NCBI GenBank assembly: GCA_009995705.1
Contig: JAADBR010000020.1
Span: forward strand, 1 to 43,636
From: Microcystis aeruginosa W13-11
GTDB lineage: Bacteria; Cyanobacteriota; Cyanobacteriia; Cyanobacteriales; Microcystaceae
DNA: 43,636 nt
Direction of reading: 5' to 3'
The notes below the pieces were generated by a model. The model was given only the letters and a program-made list of their open reading frames with translations, ran no database searches and was not told the DNA's origin. Within the stretch, counting starts at the first letter, position 1. Each line of letters starts with the position of its first letter. The position numbers and the translations under genes are program-made. Below, one piece after another: positions 7,551 through 16,246 of the stretch.

Positions 7551-9215
7551 ATGATTTTCGATCCTGCCAGTCTTCCCTCCCATCGTCAAACGATTCGTCC
7601 GATTAGCGCCACGGCCCTGCACGGAATTGTATTTCAAGATGACAAATTAATCGCTATCGACGCAAAAAACGGCTATTTATACCAAATTGCCCTCGATACT
7701 GGTCATACAAGCGTACTTAATCCCCATCGCTGGCAAGAATTCGTCGGGACGACGGGATTGGCAATCGATGATCAAAATAACCTCTGGTTTACCACTCGCG
7801 AAAATCTCTACTGCTGCACTCTCGAAGATTTTACCCCGAAATTTTTCACCCGTCTTCCCTACACCGCTAACGGAGTCGCCGTAATTGCTAACACAATTTA
7901 TGTTACTTGTCAACGTTCTGGACAAATCTTTATATTTGATCGCCAATCGGGACAGGAAATTACTCGTTTATACGCGCCTGGTATCGGCATCGAAAATATC
8001 ACCATTCGCGGGGAAGAACTTTGGCTAACGGATACCCTAGAACAAACGGTTTACTGTCTCGATCGCGCCACGGGAGAACAGCTTTTTAGCATGATAACTC
8101 CTTTTGAATCGCCGACGGGATTAGCATTTTATCGCGATGCTAACAGTGGCAAGGATATCCTATATGTAGCCTATGCTTTCCAAGAACCCTGTATCCGCGA
8201 TAATCCCAATTCTGAACAGGTTCACGAACTTAGTTATCGTCCGCGTACTTTTGTCCATCCTCTATATTTTCACCACGATCCCGCTAAAAAATACGCCCTT
8301 TCTAACGGTTATCTGATTGAATTATCCTACGTCGAGGAATTGGAACCCCTCTATAATATCGAACTCAAAAATGTGGAATGGCGCATCGCTTTACCCTTAG
8401 AAACACCACGGCAAAAAATTCGCAGCGTCGAAGCGGTGGGATTGCCTTTTATTGAAGAAATTCAGGACGGGCAGCGGGTGGCAGTATTTAAGTTCGAGCA
8501 AATAACCGGTAAACAACGTCATATTTTTGGGTGGAAAGTAGTATTAGAAGTGTGGGGTATTAAATACCAAATTACTCCCCAAGATTGCGAAGATTTACCA
8601 CCCTTACCCGCCGATTTTCCCGAGCGCTATTTGATCGATAATGATGATCTGGCCATGGGTACAGAAATTATCCTCAATGCTGCCGAAGAAGCGACCGGTC
8701 GGGAAACCAATCTCCTCCGAAAAGTTTATAGTATTCGTAATTACGTCTATGATCAGCTTTCCTACGGTATCAAACCCAACATCGACACCCCTGATATTGC
8801 CCTGCGGCGCGGAGTCGGTTCCTGTGGGGAATACGTAGGTTTATTATTGGCTTTGTGTCGTCTCAATGGTATTGCCTGTCGCACGGTAGGACGCTATAAA
8901 TGCCCACCCCATCCCCTGGAACGTAATTTACCCCTCGAACCGGATTACAATCACGTCTGGATGGAATTTTATCTGCCCTCTATCGGTTGGGTTCCCATGG
9001 AGTCCAATCCCGATGATATTTTTGAAGGCGGTCCCTATCCCAATCGTTTCTTTATGGGTTTAGCTTGGTATCACACGGAAATTGCCAAAGATATCCCCTT
9101 TGAACGAATGCTCAGTGAAGGACAACCGGTGTTAAAAACCCAAGTTCCCATCGGCGATTTAGCGATTAATCACGTTCAATTTATCATTCTTGAGGAATTA
9201 GCCCCAAAAGACTAG
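7551..9215 (+). CDS. Propeller-transglutaminase fusion protein
   Basis: A 554-residue protein with two parts. Residues about 1-210 have repeated short beta-blade-like segments (GLAIDDQNNLWFTT, GVAVIANTIYVTC, NITIRGEELWLTD), as in SMP-30/NHL-like propellers. Residues about 370-520 form a transglutaminase-like cysteine protease domain with a complete triad: Cys425 (GSCGEYVG), His468 (HVWMEF) and Asp488 (SNPDD). No signal peptide is seen, so it is probably cytoplasmic. The family may cut or crosslink proteins, but the substrate is unknown. Its stop overlaps the convergent small membrane gene by 4 bp. Confidence 0.75.
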   Translation: MIFDPASLPSHRQTIRPISATALHGIVFQDDKLIAIDAKNGYLYQIALDTGHTSVLNPHRWQEFVGTTGLAIDDQNNLWFTTRENLYCCTLEDFTPKFFTRLPYTANGVAVIANTIYVTCQRSGQIFIFDRQSGQEITRLYAPGIGIENITIRGEELWLTDTLEQTVYCLDRATGEQLFSMITPFESPTGLAFYRDANSGKDILYVAYAFQEPCIRDNPNSEQVHELSYRPRTFVHPLYFHHDPAKKYALSNGYLIELSYVEELEPLYNIELKNVEWRIALPLETPRQKIRSVEAVGLPFIEEIQDGQRVAVFKFEQITGKQRHIFGWKVVLEVWGIKYQITPQDCEDLPPLPADFPERYLIDNDDLAMGTEIILNAAEEATGRETNLLRKVYSIRNYVYDQLSYGIKPNIDTPDIALRRGVGSCGEYVGLLLALCRLNGIACRTVGRYKCPPHPLERNLPLEPDYNHVWMEFYLPSIGWVPMESNPDDIFEGGPYPNRFFMGLAWYHTEIAKDIPFERMLSEGQPVLKTQVPIGDLAINHVQFIILEELAPKD

Positions 9216-9478
9216 AATTTTGAGCCATCATCCATGATGCCCATTTCTCTGTCTCTTTCTTCTTTGAGTTCTTTGACCATTTGTAAACCCGCACCCACAC
9301 AGAAGCCCAGGGCTGCCCCGGCACCGGTCAAATAACGTCCATAGATGATTTGATAGTGATGGGGATTTCTATGGTTGACTTGGCTGGGATTGCGTTCAAT
9401 GCGGCTAATGCCATAACCGGTACCAGCACCAACTAAAGCCGTTACTAGGCCTGAAAATAGAACTAGACGAAAGTTCAT
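9212..9478 (-). CDS. Small glycine-rich membrane protein
   Basis: An 88-residue protein with two hydrophobic, Gly/Ala-rich helices: about 5-25 (LFSGLVTALVGAGTGYGI) and about 50-68 (LTGAGAALGFCVGAGLQMV). A polar loop joins them and the tail is charged. The GxxxG spacing suggests tight helix packing. A signal-anchor or two-pass topology in the plasma or thylakoid membrane is likely. The family is not recognised. It is convergent with, and overlaps by 4 bp, the transglutaminase-like gene. Confidence 0.6.
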   Translation of the reverse strand: MNFRLVLFSGLVTALVGAGTGYGISRIERNPSQVNHRNPHHYQIIYGRYLTGAGAALGFCVGAGLQMVKELKEERDREMGIMDDGSKF

Positions 9479-9682
9479 GATCTTATCTCCCGATAGACTC
9501 TGACTTTAGATTATCGCTGAAAATTAGTTAATGGCAAGCTATCGCAATAATTTGTTATCAAGTGAACCAAATCGCCCACAAAGCTAGAACTGTGGATAGG
9601 AAACCATAGGATTTATCGAATCGTCAAAAAACCAATCTTTCCCTATAGGTAGTTATTGGTAAAAGTTAAGGTGATTTATCTA

Positions 9683-10270
9683 TTACCAGACTTTTTTTAC
9701 TCCTGTAGGTAAACCAACTCGCATAAAAAATCTAGCGAAAGCTTGAGATAAATGTTCACGATAGGGAGGACGTAAACGAAGTCGAGGTTGCTGTTTATTT
9801 TGCAAGAAGGATTCAAAAAAAGTCCTCGGTAAAGTGTACACATCATGAAAATCAACTATTCGATGAGTTAATTTTAGGTTGCCGATTTCCCCTTCGTTGA
9901 GCATAGAAAGATTCCATATATAACCATTTTTAATATCATCACAATATCTCCCCCACGCCTTGGCCGTAGGATTTTGTTTCATATTGTTCATTGTCTGTTC
10001 CCAATATTCTTGATATTGACTGAGAGCAAAGTGAGGGGAAAGGATGACATTATTGACTTTCTTGTTTTCTAAGTCGCAGCCTTGGGTGATAACAACCAGA
10101 TCAATTTCAGCTACTTCCACTAAGGATCGAAGGGTTTCAATTTCTGTTTGATTGCTTACCTCAACAGATTTAGAAGCCCAACGAACCACAGGACAATTAA
10201 GAATAATATCCCCTTGGGTTAACTCAACATTTGCATCTACCGCCTCATACCAAAGGTCATTAGTTATCAT
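9683..10270 (-). CDS. Unknown protein with ITQGCDLEN motif
   Basis: A protein of about 195 residues. The start is set at ATG 10268-10270 (MITNDLWYEAV), since an upstream ATG at 10291 would overlap the preceding gene more deeply. It has a hydrophobic strand ending in VVITQGCDLENKK and a conserved-looking C terminus (PYREHLSQAFARFFMRVGL). Proteins with an I-[ST]-Q-x-CDL motif occur as small accessory genes in bacterial genomes, sometimes near defence loci. I cannot assign a function. It overlaps the upstream acidic gene by 11 bp and must be translationally coupled to it. Confidence 0.6.
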   Translation of the reverse strand: MITNDLWYEAVDANVELTQGDIILNCPVVRWASKSVEVSNQTEIETLRSLVEVAEIDLVVITQGCDLENKKVNNVILSPHFALSQYQEYWEQTMNNMKQNPTAKAWGRYCDDIKNGYIWNLSMLNEGEIGNLKLTHRIVDFHDVYTLPRTFFESFLQNKQQPRLRLRPPYREHLSQAFARFFMRVGLPTGVKKVW

Positions 10271-10532
10271 CTTCGATTCGAGACTTATCAATTATAACAC
10301 AAGGTTTCCAAGTGGATTTTTCCTGAGATTTAATGTTTACTTCTTCGGAAAATAAGATTTTCGGTTGATGAGAAACTACAAAAACTCCCCGACAATCCAG
10401 TTCATCATCATCATCTTCTGCTGCGTCTATCCGGCAAGATTCTGATGATAAAACTGTAGGTAATTTTACCACTTCTATTAGGGGTGGTTGTTCGTAGGAG
10501 GGTAATTGTTTACTGTCTGTTTCCACTTTCAC
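10260..10532 (-). CDS. Small acidic unknown protein
   Basis: A 90-residue protein, very acidic in the middle (DAAEDDDDELD) with a short beta-rich second half (GVFVVSHQPKILF, then KPCVIIDKSRIEDDN). It is the upstream gene of an overlapping pair with the ITQGCDLEN protein (11-bp overlap). An acidic small protein ahead of an overlapping larger one could be an inhibitor or adaptor, but nothing in the sequence proves it. Confidence 0.5.
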   Translation of the reverse strand: MKVETDSKQLPSYEQPPLIEVVKLPTVLSSESCRIDAAEDDDDELDCRGVFVVSHQPKILFSEEVNIKSQEKSTWKPCVIIDKSRIEDDN

Positions 10533-10768
10533 GTTAACTGCCTCGTTGACTAAGTTGGGCGATTAATTAGGTTATACCTCAATATCTAGGCTAACTCAAG
10601 CCGGCGGGCCGATTTGCTCACACTTTACATCGCGTAAAATGGTAGCACTTCCCACCAATGGGGACGTTTTCCCGCTTACCAGCTAAATCGAGAATATCAG
10701 GGACATTTATGCCTAAAGGGAGAGAAAATGTATTAGGCTAAAAACTAAACTATTTTGGCAAGATTTCT

Positions 10769-11539
10769 TTGAAGACCTCCTCAGCCTATTTATTGGTTTT
10801 CCACGGTAGTCGCGATCCGCGTCCAGCCATGGCGGTGACGCAATTAGCAGCCTTAGTTCAAGAAAAAATCAGTCAACCCGCCGAAAGATTAGGGAGTAAA
10901 TCGGAGTTTAGCCCATCTCTAGCGGTTCTAGAAGCAGATAATCGGGTATTAGTAGGGACTGCCGCCCTAGAATTAGCGATAACACCGCTCCATCAACAAA
11001 TAGAAGCTTTTGCCCAACAAGCACAAAGCCAAGGATGTAACCGGTTGCAGATTATCCCCCTGTTTCTCCTGTCGGGGGTTCACGTTAAAGAAGATATTCC
11101 CGCAGCCGTGGCCAAAGTGCGATCGCCAATTAAGCTGGAGTTAAAGCCCCATTTAGGCAGTTATCAGGGCATAAAATCGCTGTTATCCCGACAATTTGCT
11201 GATTTAAGCCCCCAAGACCGCATTTTCCTGTCCCACGGTAGTCGTCGCCCTGGGGGTAATCGGGAGGTGGAAAATCTAGCGGCGTTTTTTGGAGCAATTA
11301 CAGCCTATTGGTCGATAGAACCGAGTTTATCCCAACAAATCGAGAGTTTAATCGCTCAAGGTAGCCAAAAAATCGCTATACTGCCCTATTTCCTCTTTGC
11401 TGGTGGAATTACGGATGCGATCAAAGCCCAAGTTTTTGAACTAGCACAAAAGCATCCAAATGTCAATATATTTTTAGGTAAATCTTTGGGAGCGACGGGG
11501 GAATTAGCCCAAATTATTGTTGAGGAAGGATGTGGATGA
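10769..11539 (+). CDS. sirB: Sirohydrochlorin chelatase (CbiX-type)
   Basis: A 256-residue, two-domain CbiX family chelatase. It inserts Fe (SirB) or Co (CbiX) into sirohydrochlorin on the way to siroheme or cobalamin. Each half starts with the family motif: FHGSRDPRP with His12, and SHGSRRPGGN with His156. The start is a TTG codon at 10769, giving MKTSSAYLLVFHGS; no better start fits. The stop TGA overlaps the ATG of folK (ATGA), so the two are co-translated. Iron versus cobalt specificity cannot be read from the sequence. Confidence 0.85.
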   Translation: MKTSSAYLLVFHGSRDPRPAMAVTQLAALVQEKISQPAERLGSKSEFSPSLAVLEADNRVLVGTAALELAITPLHQQIEAFAQQAQSQGCNRLQIIPLFLLSGVHVKEDIPAAVAKVRSPIKLELKPHLGSYQGIKSLLSRQFADLSPQDRIFLSHGSRRPGGNREVENLAAFFGAITAYWSIEPSLSQQIESLIAQGSQKIAILPYFLFAGGITDAIKAQVFELAQKHPNVNIFLGKSLGATGELAQIIVEEGCG

Positions 11540-12000
11540 AGCGGGCAGCGATCGCTCTGGGCAGTAATTTAGGGGATTCAGCGACAATTTTAGGGCAAGC
11601 TTTAGGGGAATTAGAGCGAGTCAAAGGAATTAAACTAGAAGCTCATTCCCAGTGGCATCAAACCGCAGCCGTCGGGCCGCCTCAGCCGGATTATCTCAAC
11701 GGTTGCGCCATTGTGCAAGTGGATTTATCGCCCCTAGATTTACTGCATAAATTATTAGAAATCGAGCAGTTATTCGGGAGAGTCCGACGGGAAAGATGGG
11801 GACCGCGTACCCTCGATTTAGACCTAATATTTTATGGGGATCTGATCTTAGAAACGCCCGAATTACAGATACCCCATCCCCGCTGCCGAGAACGGGCCTT
11901 CGTGCTGCTTCCCCTGGCAGAAATTGCCCCCGATTGGCGAGATCCCGCAACCGGAAAAACTATCCTTCAGCTATTGGACCAATTGGGATTGGCGGAGTAA
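11536..12000 (+). CDS. folK: HPPK, folate biosynthesis pyrophosphokinase
   Basis: 2-amino-4-hydroxy-6-hydroxymethyldihydropteridine pyrophosphokinase, about 154 residues, a folate pathway enzyme that transfers pyrophosphate from ATP. The start at ATG 11536 (MKRAAIALGSNLGD) overlaps the sirB stop. An ATG two codons earlier (11530) is less likely. Family hallmarks are the N-terminal GSNLGD, the VGPPQPDYLNG substrate loop, RRERWGPRTLDLDLIFYGD, and PHPRCRERAFVLLPLAEI near the C terminus. The length is normal. Confidence 0.93.
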   Translation: MKRAAIALGSNLGDSATILGQALGELERVKGIKLEAHSQWHQTAAVGPPQPDYLNGCAIVQVDLSPLDLLHKLLEIEQLFGRVRRERWGPRTLDLDLIFYGDLILETPELQIPHPRCRERAFVLLPLAEIAPDWRDPATGKTILQLLDQLGLAE

Positions 12001-12005
12001 GATGT

Positions 12006-12099
12006 TAAGTACCTAAGCGAAACTAATTACACATATCTAACCACCTCTTGCCCCTTGCCTATCTTCACTAGGAAATTAATTTTGCAGGACTACTTAGGT
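12006..12099. repeat. AAGTACCTAAGC-type MITE-like repeat, copy 1
   Basis: This element of about 94 bp has a relative at 16833-16910. It opens with AAGTACCTAAGC and closes with AATTTTGCAGGACTACTTAGG. The two ends are imperfect inverted repeats, clearest in copy 2 as GCAAAATTAATT / AATTAATTTTGC. It sits just after the folK stop codon. Confidence 0.7.
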
Positions 12100-12131
12100 G
12101 TTAGGGTTTTAGTGGAAAACTTTCCTAGTTT

Positions 12132-12153
12132 CTTTTCACTGATTACTGAAAAG
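12132..12153 (+). other. Short perfect hairpin
   Basis: CTTTTCA (12132-12138) pairs with TGAAAAG (12147-12153) around an 8-base ACTGATTA-type loop. It lies between folK and the GTPase gene. It could be a weak terminator or one of the short ACTGATT repeats common in this genome; no T-run follows. Confidence 0.35.
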
Positions 12154-12246
12154 TCCTCCCTTAACCCCAGATAACCGCGTCTCAGTTACCGACCGGAAAC
12201 TCTACAATAAAGGCAGCAGCATCAATAAACAGTAAAAAAATCAACC

Positions 12247-13611
12247 GTGACCAAGACCCCATCGATCGAGGAAACTCATTACAATCAGGCTAAGGCTAGT
12301 TTACAACAGGCCTTGACTTGGTATGCCAGTTTTCGCCGCCATTGGAATTATCCCCCCGATCCCCAACTTCAGGCCGCCGTTAAACAGGATTTGCAGTCCT
12401 TAAAATCGGCCTTGGATAAACTGGATGAAACAGTGATTCGGGTGGCGGCCTTCGGGTTAGTCAGTCGCGGTAAATCCTCGGTGGTAAACGCTTTAGTCGG
12501 TCAAAAAGTCCTGACAACCGGACCCCTGCACGGGGTAACACGCTGGCCGCGATCGGTACGTTGGACACCAGCCACGGGTAAAATTCAGATAGAATTAATC
12601 GACACCCCCGGATTGGATGAGATTGAAGGGGAAGCGCGGGCGAATATGGCTAGGGAAGTCGCTAAAAGTGCCGATTTGATTTTATTTATCGTCGCGGGGG
12701 ATATTACCCGCACCGAATACGAGGCCTTAGAAGAATTGCGCCAAGCGAAAAAACCGATTATTTTGGTGTTTAATAAGATTGATCTCTATCCAGAAGCTGA
12801 TCGCCGTCAGATTTTTCAGCAGTTACAGAGATTAGGAACCAATCGGGACGAAAAAACGTTAGAAGATTTGTTAACTAGCGATGAGATAGTTATGGTAGCC
12901 GCCGAACCGCAACCGATTCCCGTCCGGGTGGAATACCCCGATGGGAGCGTGGTGACTGAGTGGGAAACCCCTCCCCCCCAAATTGAGGAGCTGCAAGATA
13001 AACTCTTAACAATTTTAAATCGGGAAGGGCGGTCGCTGCTGGCCTTAAATGCTTTAGTCCAAGGGCAAGAAGCGGAGGAAAATATCGCTAGAAAAACCCT
13101 GGAACTGCGGGACAGTCAAGCGGAGGAAATTATCTGGCAATACGCGAAATATAAGGCTTTAGCGATTGCGGTCAATCCGATCGCTATTTTAGACCTCCTA
13201 GGGGCTTCAATCGTCGATTTGACTCTAGTTCGGGCTTTAGCTCGTTTGTACGGCCTGCCAATTACCAGTCACCAAGCTGGTCAACTCTGGCGGACTCTAC
13301 TTTTCAGTAGTGGGGGGTTGCTGGTGGGGGAAGTCCTCAGCACTGTGATTATCGGTTTGGGCAAAACGGCAGCGGCAGCGGCGAGTATTTTTGAAAATCC
13401 CACCTCTTTAACCCTCTACGGTAGCACCGCTCTCCTACAGGGAGGAATTGCCGCTTATGGAACCTATATCATCGGGAAAGCCGCTAAAATCTATCTAGAA
13501 CGCGGTTGTAGTTGGGGGTCATCTGGACCGAGTACAGTGATTAATCAAATTCTCGCCCAAGTTCATCCCCAAACTATCTTATATCGTTTACGTCTAGAGC
13601 TAGAACAGTGA
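12247..13611 (+). CDS. Era-like GTPase with DUF697-type tail
   Basis: A 454-residue P-loop GTPase starting at GTG 12247. The G1 loop is GLVSRGKS (70-77), G3 is DTPG (119-122) and G4 is NKID (176-179). The C-terminal third is hydrophobic and Ala/Gly-rich (about 300-430), in the manner of DUF697 proteins, and probably binds or crosses the membrane. Proteins of this type are widespread in cyanobacteria and thought to act at membranes, but the cellular role is not known. No operon partner is obvious; the next gene is 131 bp away on the same strand. Confidence 0.8.
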   Translation: MTKTPSIEETHYNQAKASLQQALTWYASFRRHWNYPPDPQLQAAVKQDLQSLKSALDKLDETVIRVAAFGLVSRGKSSVVNALVGQKVLTTGPLHGVTRWPRSVRWTPATGKIQIELIDTPGLDEIEGEARANMAREVAKSADLILFIVAGDITRTEYEALEELRQAKKPIILVFNKIDLYPEADRRQIFQQLQRLGTNRDEKTLEDLLTSDEIVMVAAEPQPIPVRVEYPDGSVVTEWETPPPQIEELQDKLLTILNREGRSLLALNALVQGQEAEENIARKTLELRDSQAEEIIWQYAKYKALAIAVNPIAILDLLGASIVDLTLVRALARLYGLPITSHQAGQLWRTLLFSSGGLLVGEVLSTVIIGLGKTAAAAASIFENPTSLTLYGSTALLQGGIAAYGTYIIGKAAKIYLERGCSWGSSGPSTVINQILAQVHPQTILYRLRLELEQ

Positions 13612-13742
13612 TTTTAAGGTAAAAAGGAAAAAGGCAACAGTGATCAATTAAATATTCCCTACTGACTACTGATGACCGACTCCTAATTTTAGAAACTTAA
13701 TTTTTGACAACGACCACTAGCTAGAAATATTGAGAGAAAATC

Positions 13743-14264
13743 ATGTCTGCTGCCCATAATTCTTATATTCCTGTTCCCGTTTCTCGCTCAAAAAGCCAAG
13801 GCAGTCAGCCTCGTCCCCAGTCACCAGTAAATCAGACGACCCCAACAGTAAAACCGACGACTAAATCGGTGGTGAGAGTTCCCGTGGCCCCAACACAAAA
13901 ACAATTAGCCTCGCGTCAATTACGTTTCCTTTGCCTCCTAGAAAGAATAGTAGCTGTGATTACTTTTTGTCTGTTGGGTTCGACTCTGGGAATATATGCT
14001 TGGACGGTATATATTCCCAAGGTTTGGGACAAAGAATTTGGTAAACTAGAAACACTGCAACGTCACGAGCGCAATCTTTTGGCCACCAATGAAACCCTTA
14101 AACATCAACTAGCTGAACAAGCAGAAAAACCCGAAACTGGATTAACTCATCTCCAACCCTTCCAAACTATCTTTTTACAGCGTAAATCTGCCCCGAACCT
14201 GAAACCGTCCCCCGCTCCTCCACCCCAATCTACCGTCAATTCTCAACCCAGAAGTGCCTATTAA
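13743..14264 (+). CDS. FtsL-shaped bitopic protein
   Basis: A 173-residue protein with a long basic, proline-rich cytoplasmic N terminus (about 1-65), one membrane helix (about 72-94, IVAVITFCLLGSTLGIYAW) and a short periplasmic heptad-like region (LETLQRHERNLLATNETLK, about 115-133). A Pro-rich tail ends it. This bitopic layout with an extracytoplasmic coiled coil is that of FtsL/DivIC-type divisome proteins, and the next gene on the same strand is ftsI, as in the classical ftsL-ftsI order. Sequence identity to known FtsL was not tested, so the call rests on topology and synteny. Confidence 0.6.
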   Translation: MSAAHNSYIPVPVSRSKSQGSQPRPQSPVNQTTPTVKPTTKSVVRVPVAPTQKQLASRQLRFLCLLERIVAVITFCLLGSTLGIYAWTVYIPKVWDKEFGKLETLQRHERNLLATNETLKHQLAEQAEKPETGLTHLQPFQTIFLQRKSAPNLKPSPAPPPQSTVNSQPRSAY

Positions 14265-14332
14265 CAGTTATCAGTTATCAGATGTGAGTTTTTAAGTGTG
14301 CAGTATTAAATAAAAGTTTCCTACTGTCTTTT

Positions 14333-14384
14333 TACTGATTACTGATTACTGATCACTGTTTAATGATTACTGATCACTGAAAGA
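14333..14384 (+). repeat. ACTGATT/ACTGATC heptamer repeats
   Basis: Tandem 7-base units of the form ACTGATT ACTGATT ACTGATC run upstream of ftsI, with a second partial block after TTTAATG. Similar blocks are at 6532-6558, 12138-12150 and 36297-36320. They resemble the short tandem heptamers known in cyanobacterial intergenic DNA. Confidence 0.6.
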
Positions 14385-14392
14385 TACTGCTC

Positions 14393-16246
14393 ATGACTGA
14401 CACAAAAAGACCCCGATTTAGAGGTAAAGAAACTCGATCGCCCTCGGGCCGGATTCGGGACAGAAAGTCCTATTTAAACGACAAAAAAAGGCAACAACAG
14501 TCAAAAAAAATGCCTGTGAGTAACGGGCGATTGATGGCGGTGTGGTTGGTTTTAGTCATGGGTATTGTGGGTTTAGCTTGGCGCTTGTACCAGTTGCAAA
14601 TAGTACAAGCACAGGAATTACAAAAAAGAGCCAGAAAACAGCAAACTACCAGTATTAGACCCTATATTCCCCGGCGGGCGATCGTCGATAGTAATGGTAA
14701 TGTTTTGGCGACTGATCGCTTGATTTATACTCTTTATGTGCACCCAAAACTGTTTGCTATTCCCCCAGCAGAAGTGGCTGATAAATTAACTCCTTTATTA
14801 AATATTCCTACTAATCAACTGATTCAAAGATTTAAAGAAAAAGAAACAGGAATTCGTTTAGCCAATCAATTAACTGAATCCGTGGCTAGGGGCTTAAAAC
14901 AATTATCTCTTGACGGTGTAGAATTAGAGGAAAAATACGCTCGTTATTATCCCCAAGACGATGTGGCAGCCGACGTGATTGGCTATGTAGATAAAGAACA
15001 TCGTGGCCAGGCAGGACTAGAAAGAGGTTCCAGTCAGTTGTTAGAAAGAGATCCTTTTTCTGTCAATACAAGACGCATGGGAGATGGGCGAATTTTACCA
15101 GCTTTTGTTCCCGATGGTATCTTTCAATTTGATGAATTACAGTTAGAAGTAACCCTCGATTTAAAACTACAAAGAGCCGCTAGGACGGCCCTACGAGAAC
15201 AGCTAAAGAAATTTAATGCTAAACGGGGGGCTGTCATCGTCATGGACTCCCTTGATGGTTCTCTTTTAGCCCTAGTTTGTGAGCCAACTTTTAACCCCAA
15301 TGAATACTATAAAGCCAATGTGGCTCTATTTAAAAATTGGACCGTAGCCGATCAGTACGAACCGGGGTCAACTTTTAAACCAATTATTATCGCCCTGGCC
15401 ATGGAAGCAGGGGCAGTTAAAGCTAATACAGTAGTCAATGATCCGGGGGCGATTACTGTCGGTCCCTGGACGATTAAAAATGCCTCTAAACAGGGTAATG
15501 GGGCGCTAGATATGGCCCAAGTTCTGCAAACCTCTAGTAACGTGGCTATGGTGCAAATTGCCCAAAAAATGAGGCGAGTTGATTTCTATAAAAGTTTATT
15601 AGGATTGAAAATAAATCAAAGGGTTGGTGTAGATTTACCCGGAGAAGTGGGAGGATATCTCAAACCCGAACCAGAATTTCTGGATAATGCCATTGAATCG
15701 GCCACCGCTTCCTTTGGTCAAGGTTTATCCCTAACGCCTTTAAAATTAGTACAATTGCACGGTGCGCTGGCCAATGGTGGCACCCTGGTGACTCCCCATG
15801 TGATCAAAGGATTAGCCGACGACCGCGGCCGTTTGCACTGGCGGCCCGATTATCCCAGCAAAAAAGTCTTTTCTCCCACCGTGGCCCGGCAAGTGGTGGA
15901 AATGATGGAAACCGTTGTCAGCAAGGGGACGGGGGTAGCAGCCCAAATCTCCGGTTATCGCATTGGAGGTAAAACGGGAACCGCACAAAAAGCTAGTCCG
16001 ACAGGGGGTTATCTACCTAACGCCAAAATTACCAGTTTTGTGGCGATTTTACCGATCGAATCGCCCCGTTATGTGGTTTTGGTGGTGGTGGATGAACCCA
16101 AGGGTGCCAATACTTTTGGCTCCACTGTGGCCGCTCCGGTGGCAAAAACGGTGATGAATACGCTCATTTCCCTCAAAGGTATCCCCCCCACCTCCAAGGT
16201 CGTTCCGGCGGGTTCTGCGACCAATAAACCCCCGCGGCACGATTAA
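14393..16246 (+). CDS. ftsI: FtsI, division transpeptidase (PBP)
   Basis: A class B penicillin-binding protein of 617 residues that crosslinks septal peptidoglycan in the periplasm. It has a basic cytoplasmic tail and one membrane anchor (about 46-66, LMAVWLVLVMGIVGLAWRL). The dimerisation/pedestal region contains RRAIVDSNGNVLATD. The transpeptidase domain carries S326-T-F-K329 (GSTFKP), S381-S-N383 and K527-T-G529. All catalytic motifs are intact. The start at ATG 14393 follows a heptamer-repeat leader. It lies downstream of an FtsL-shaped gene, which supports a role in division rather than elongation. Confidence 0.92.
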   Translation: MTDTKRPRFRGKETRSPSGRIRDRKSYLNDKKRQQQSKKMPVSNGRLMAVWLVLVMGIVGLAWRLYQLQIVQAQELQKRARKQQTTSIRPYIPRRAIVDSNGNVLATDRLIYTLYVHPKLFAIPPAEVADKLTPLLNIPTNQLIQRFKEKETGIRLANQLTESVARGLKQLSLDGVELEEKYARYYPQDDVAADVIGYVDKEHRGQAGLERGSSQLLERDPFSVNTRRMGDGRILPAFVPDGIFQFDELQLEVTLDLKLQRAARTALREQLKKFNAKRGAVIVMDSLDGSLLALVCEPTFNPNEYYKANVALFKNWTVADQYEPGSTFKPIIIALAMEAGAVKANTVVNDPGAITVGPWTIKNASKQGNGALDMAQVLQTSSNVAMVQIAQKMRRVDFYKSLLGLKINQRVGVDLPGEVGGYLKPEPEFLDNAIESATASFGQGLSLTPLKLVQLHGALANGGTLVTPHVIKGLADDRGRLHWRPDYPSKKVFSPTVARQVVEMMETVVSKGTGVAAQISGYRIGGKTGTAQKASPTGGYLPNAKITSFVAILPIESPRYVVLVVVDEPKGANTFGSTVAAPVAKTVMNTLISLKGIPPTSKVVPAGSATNKPPRHD

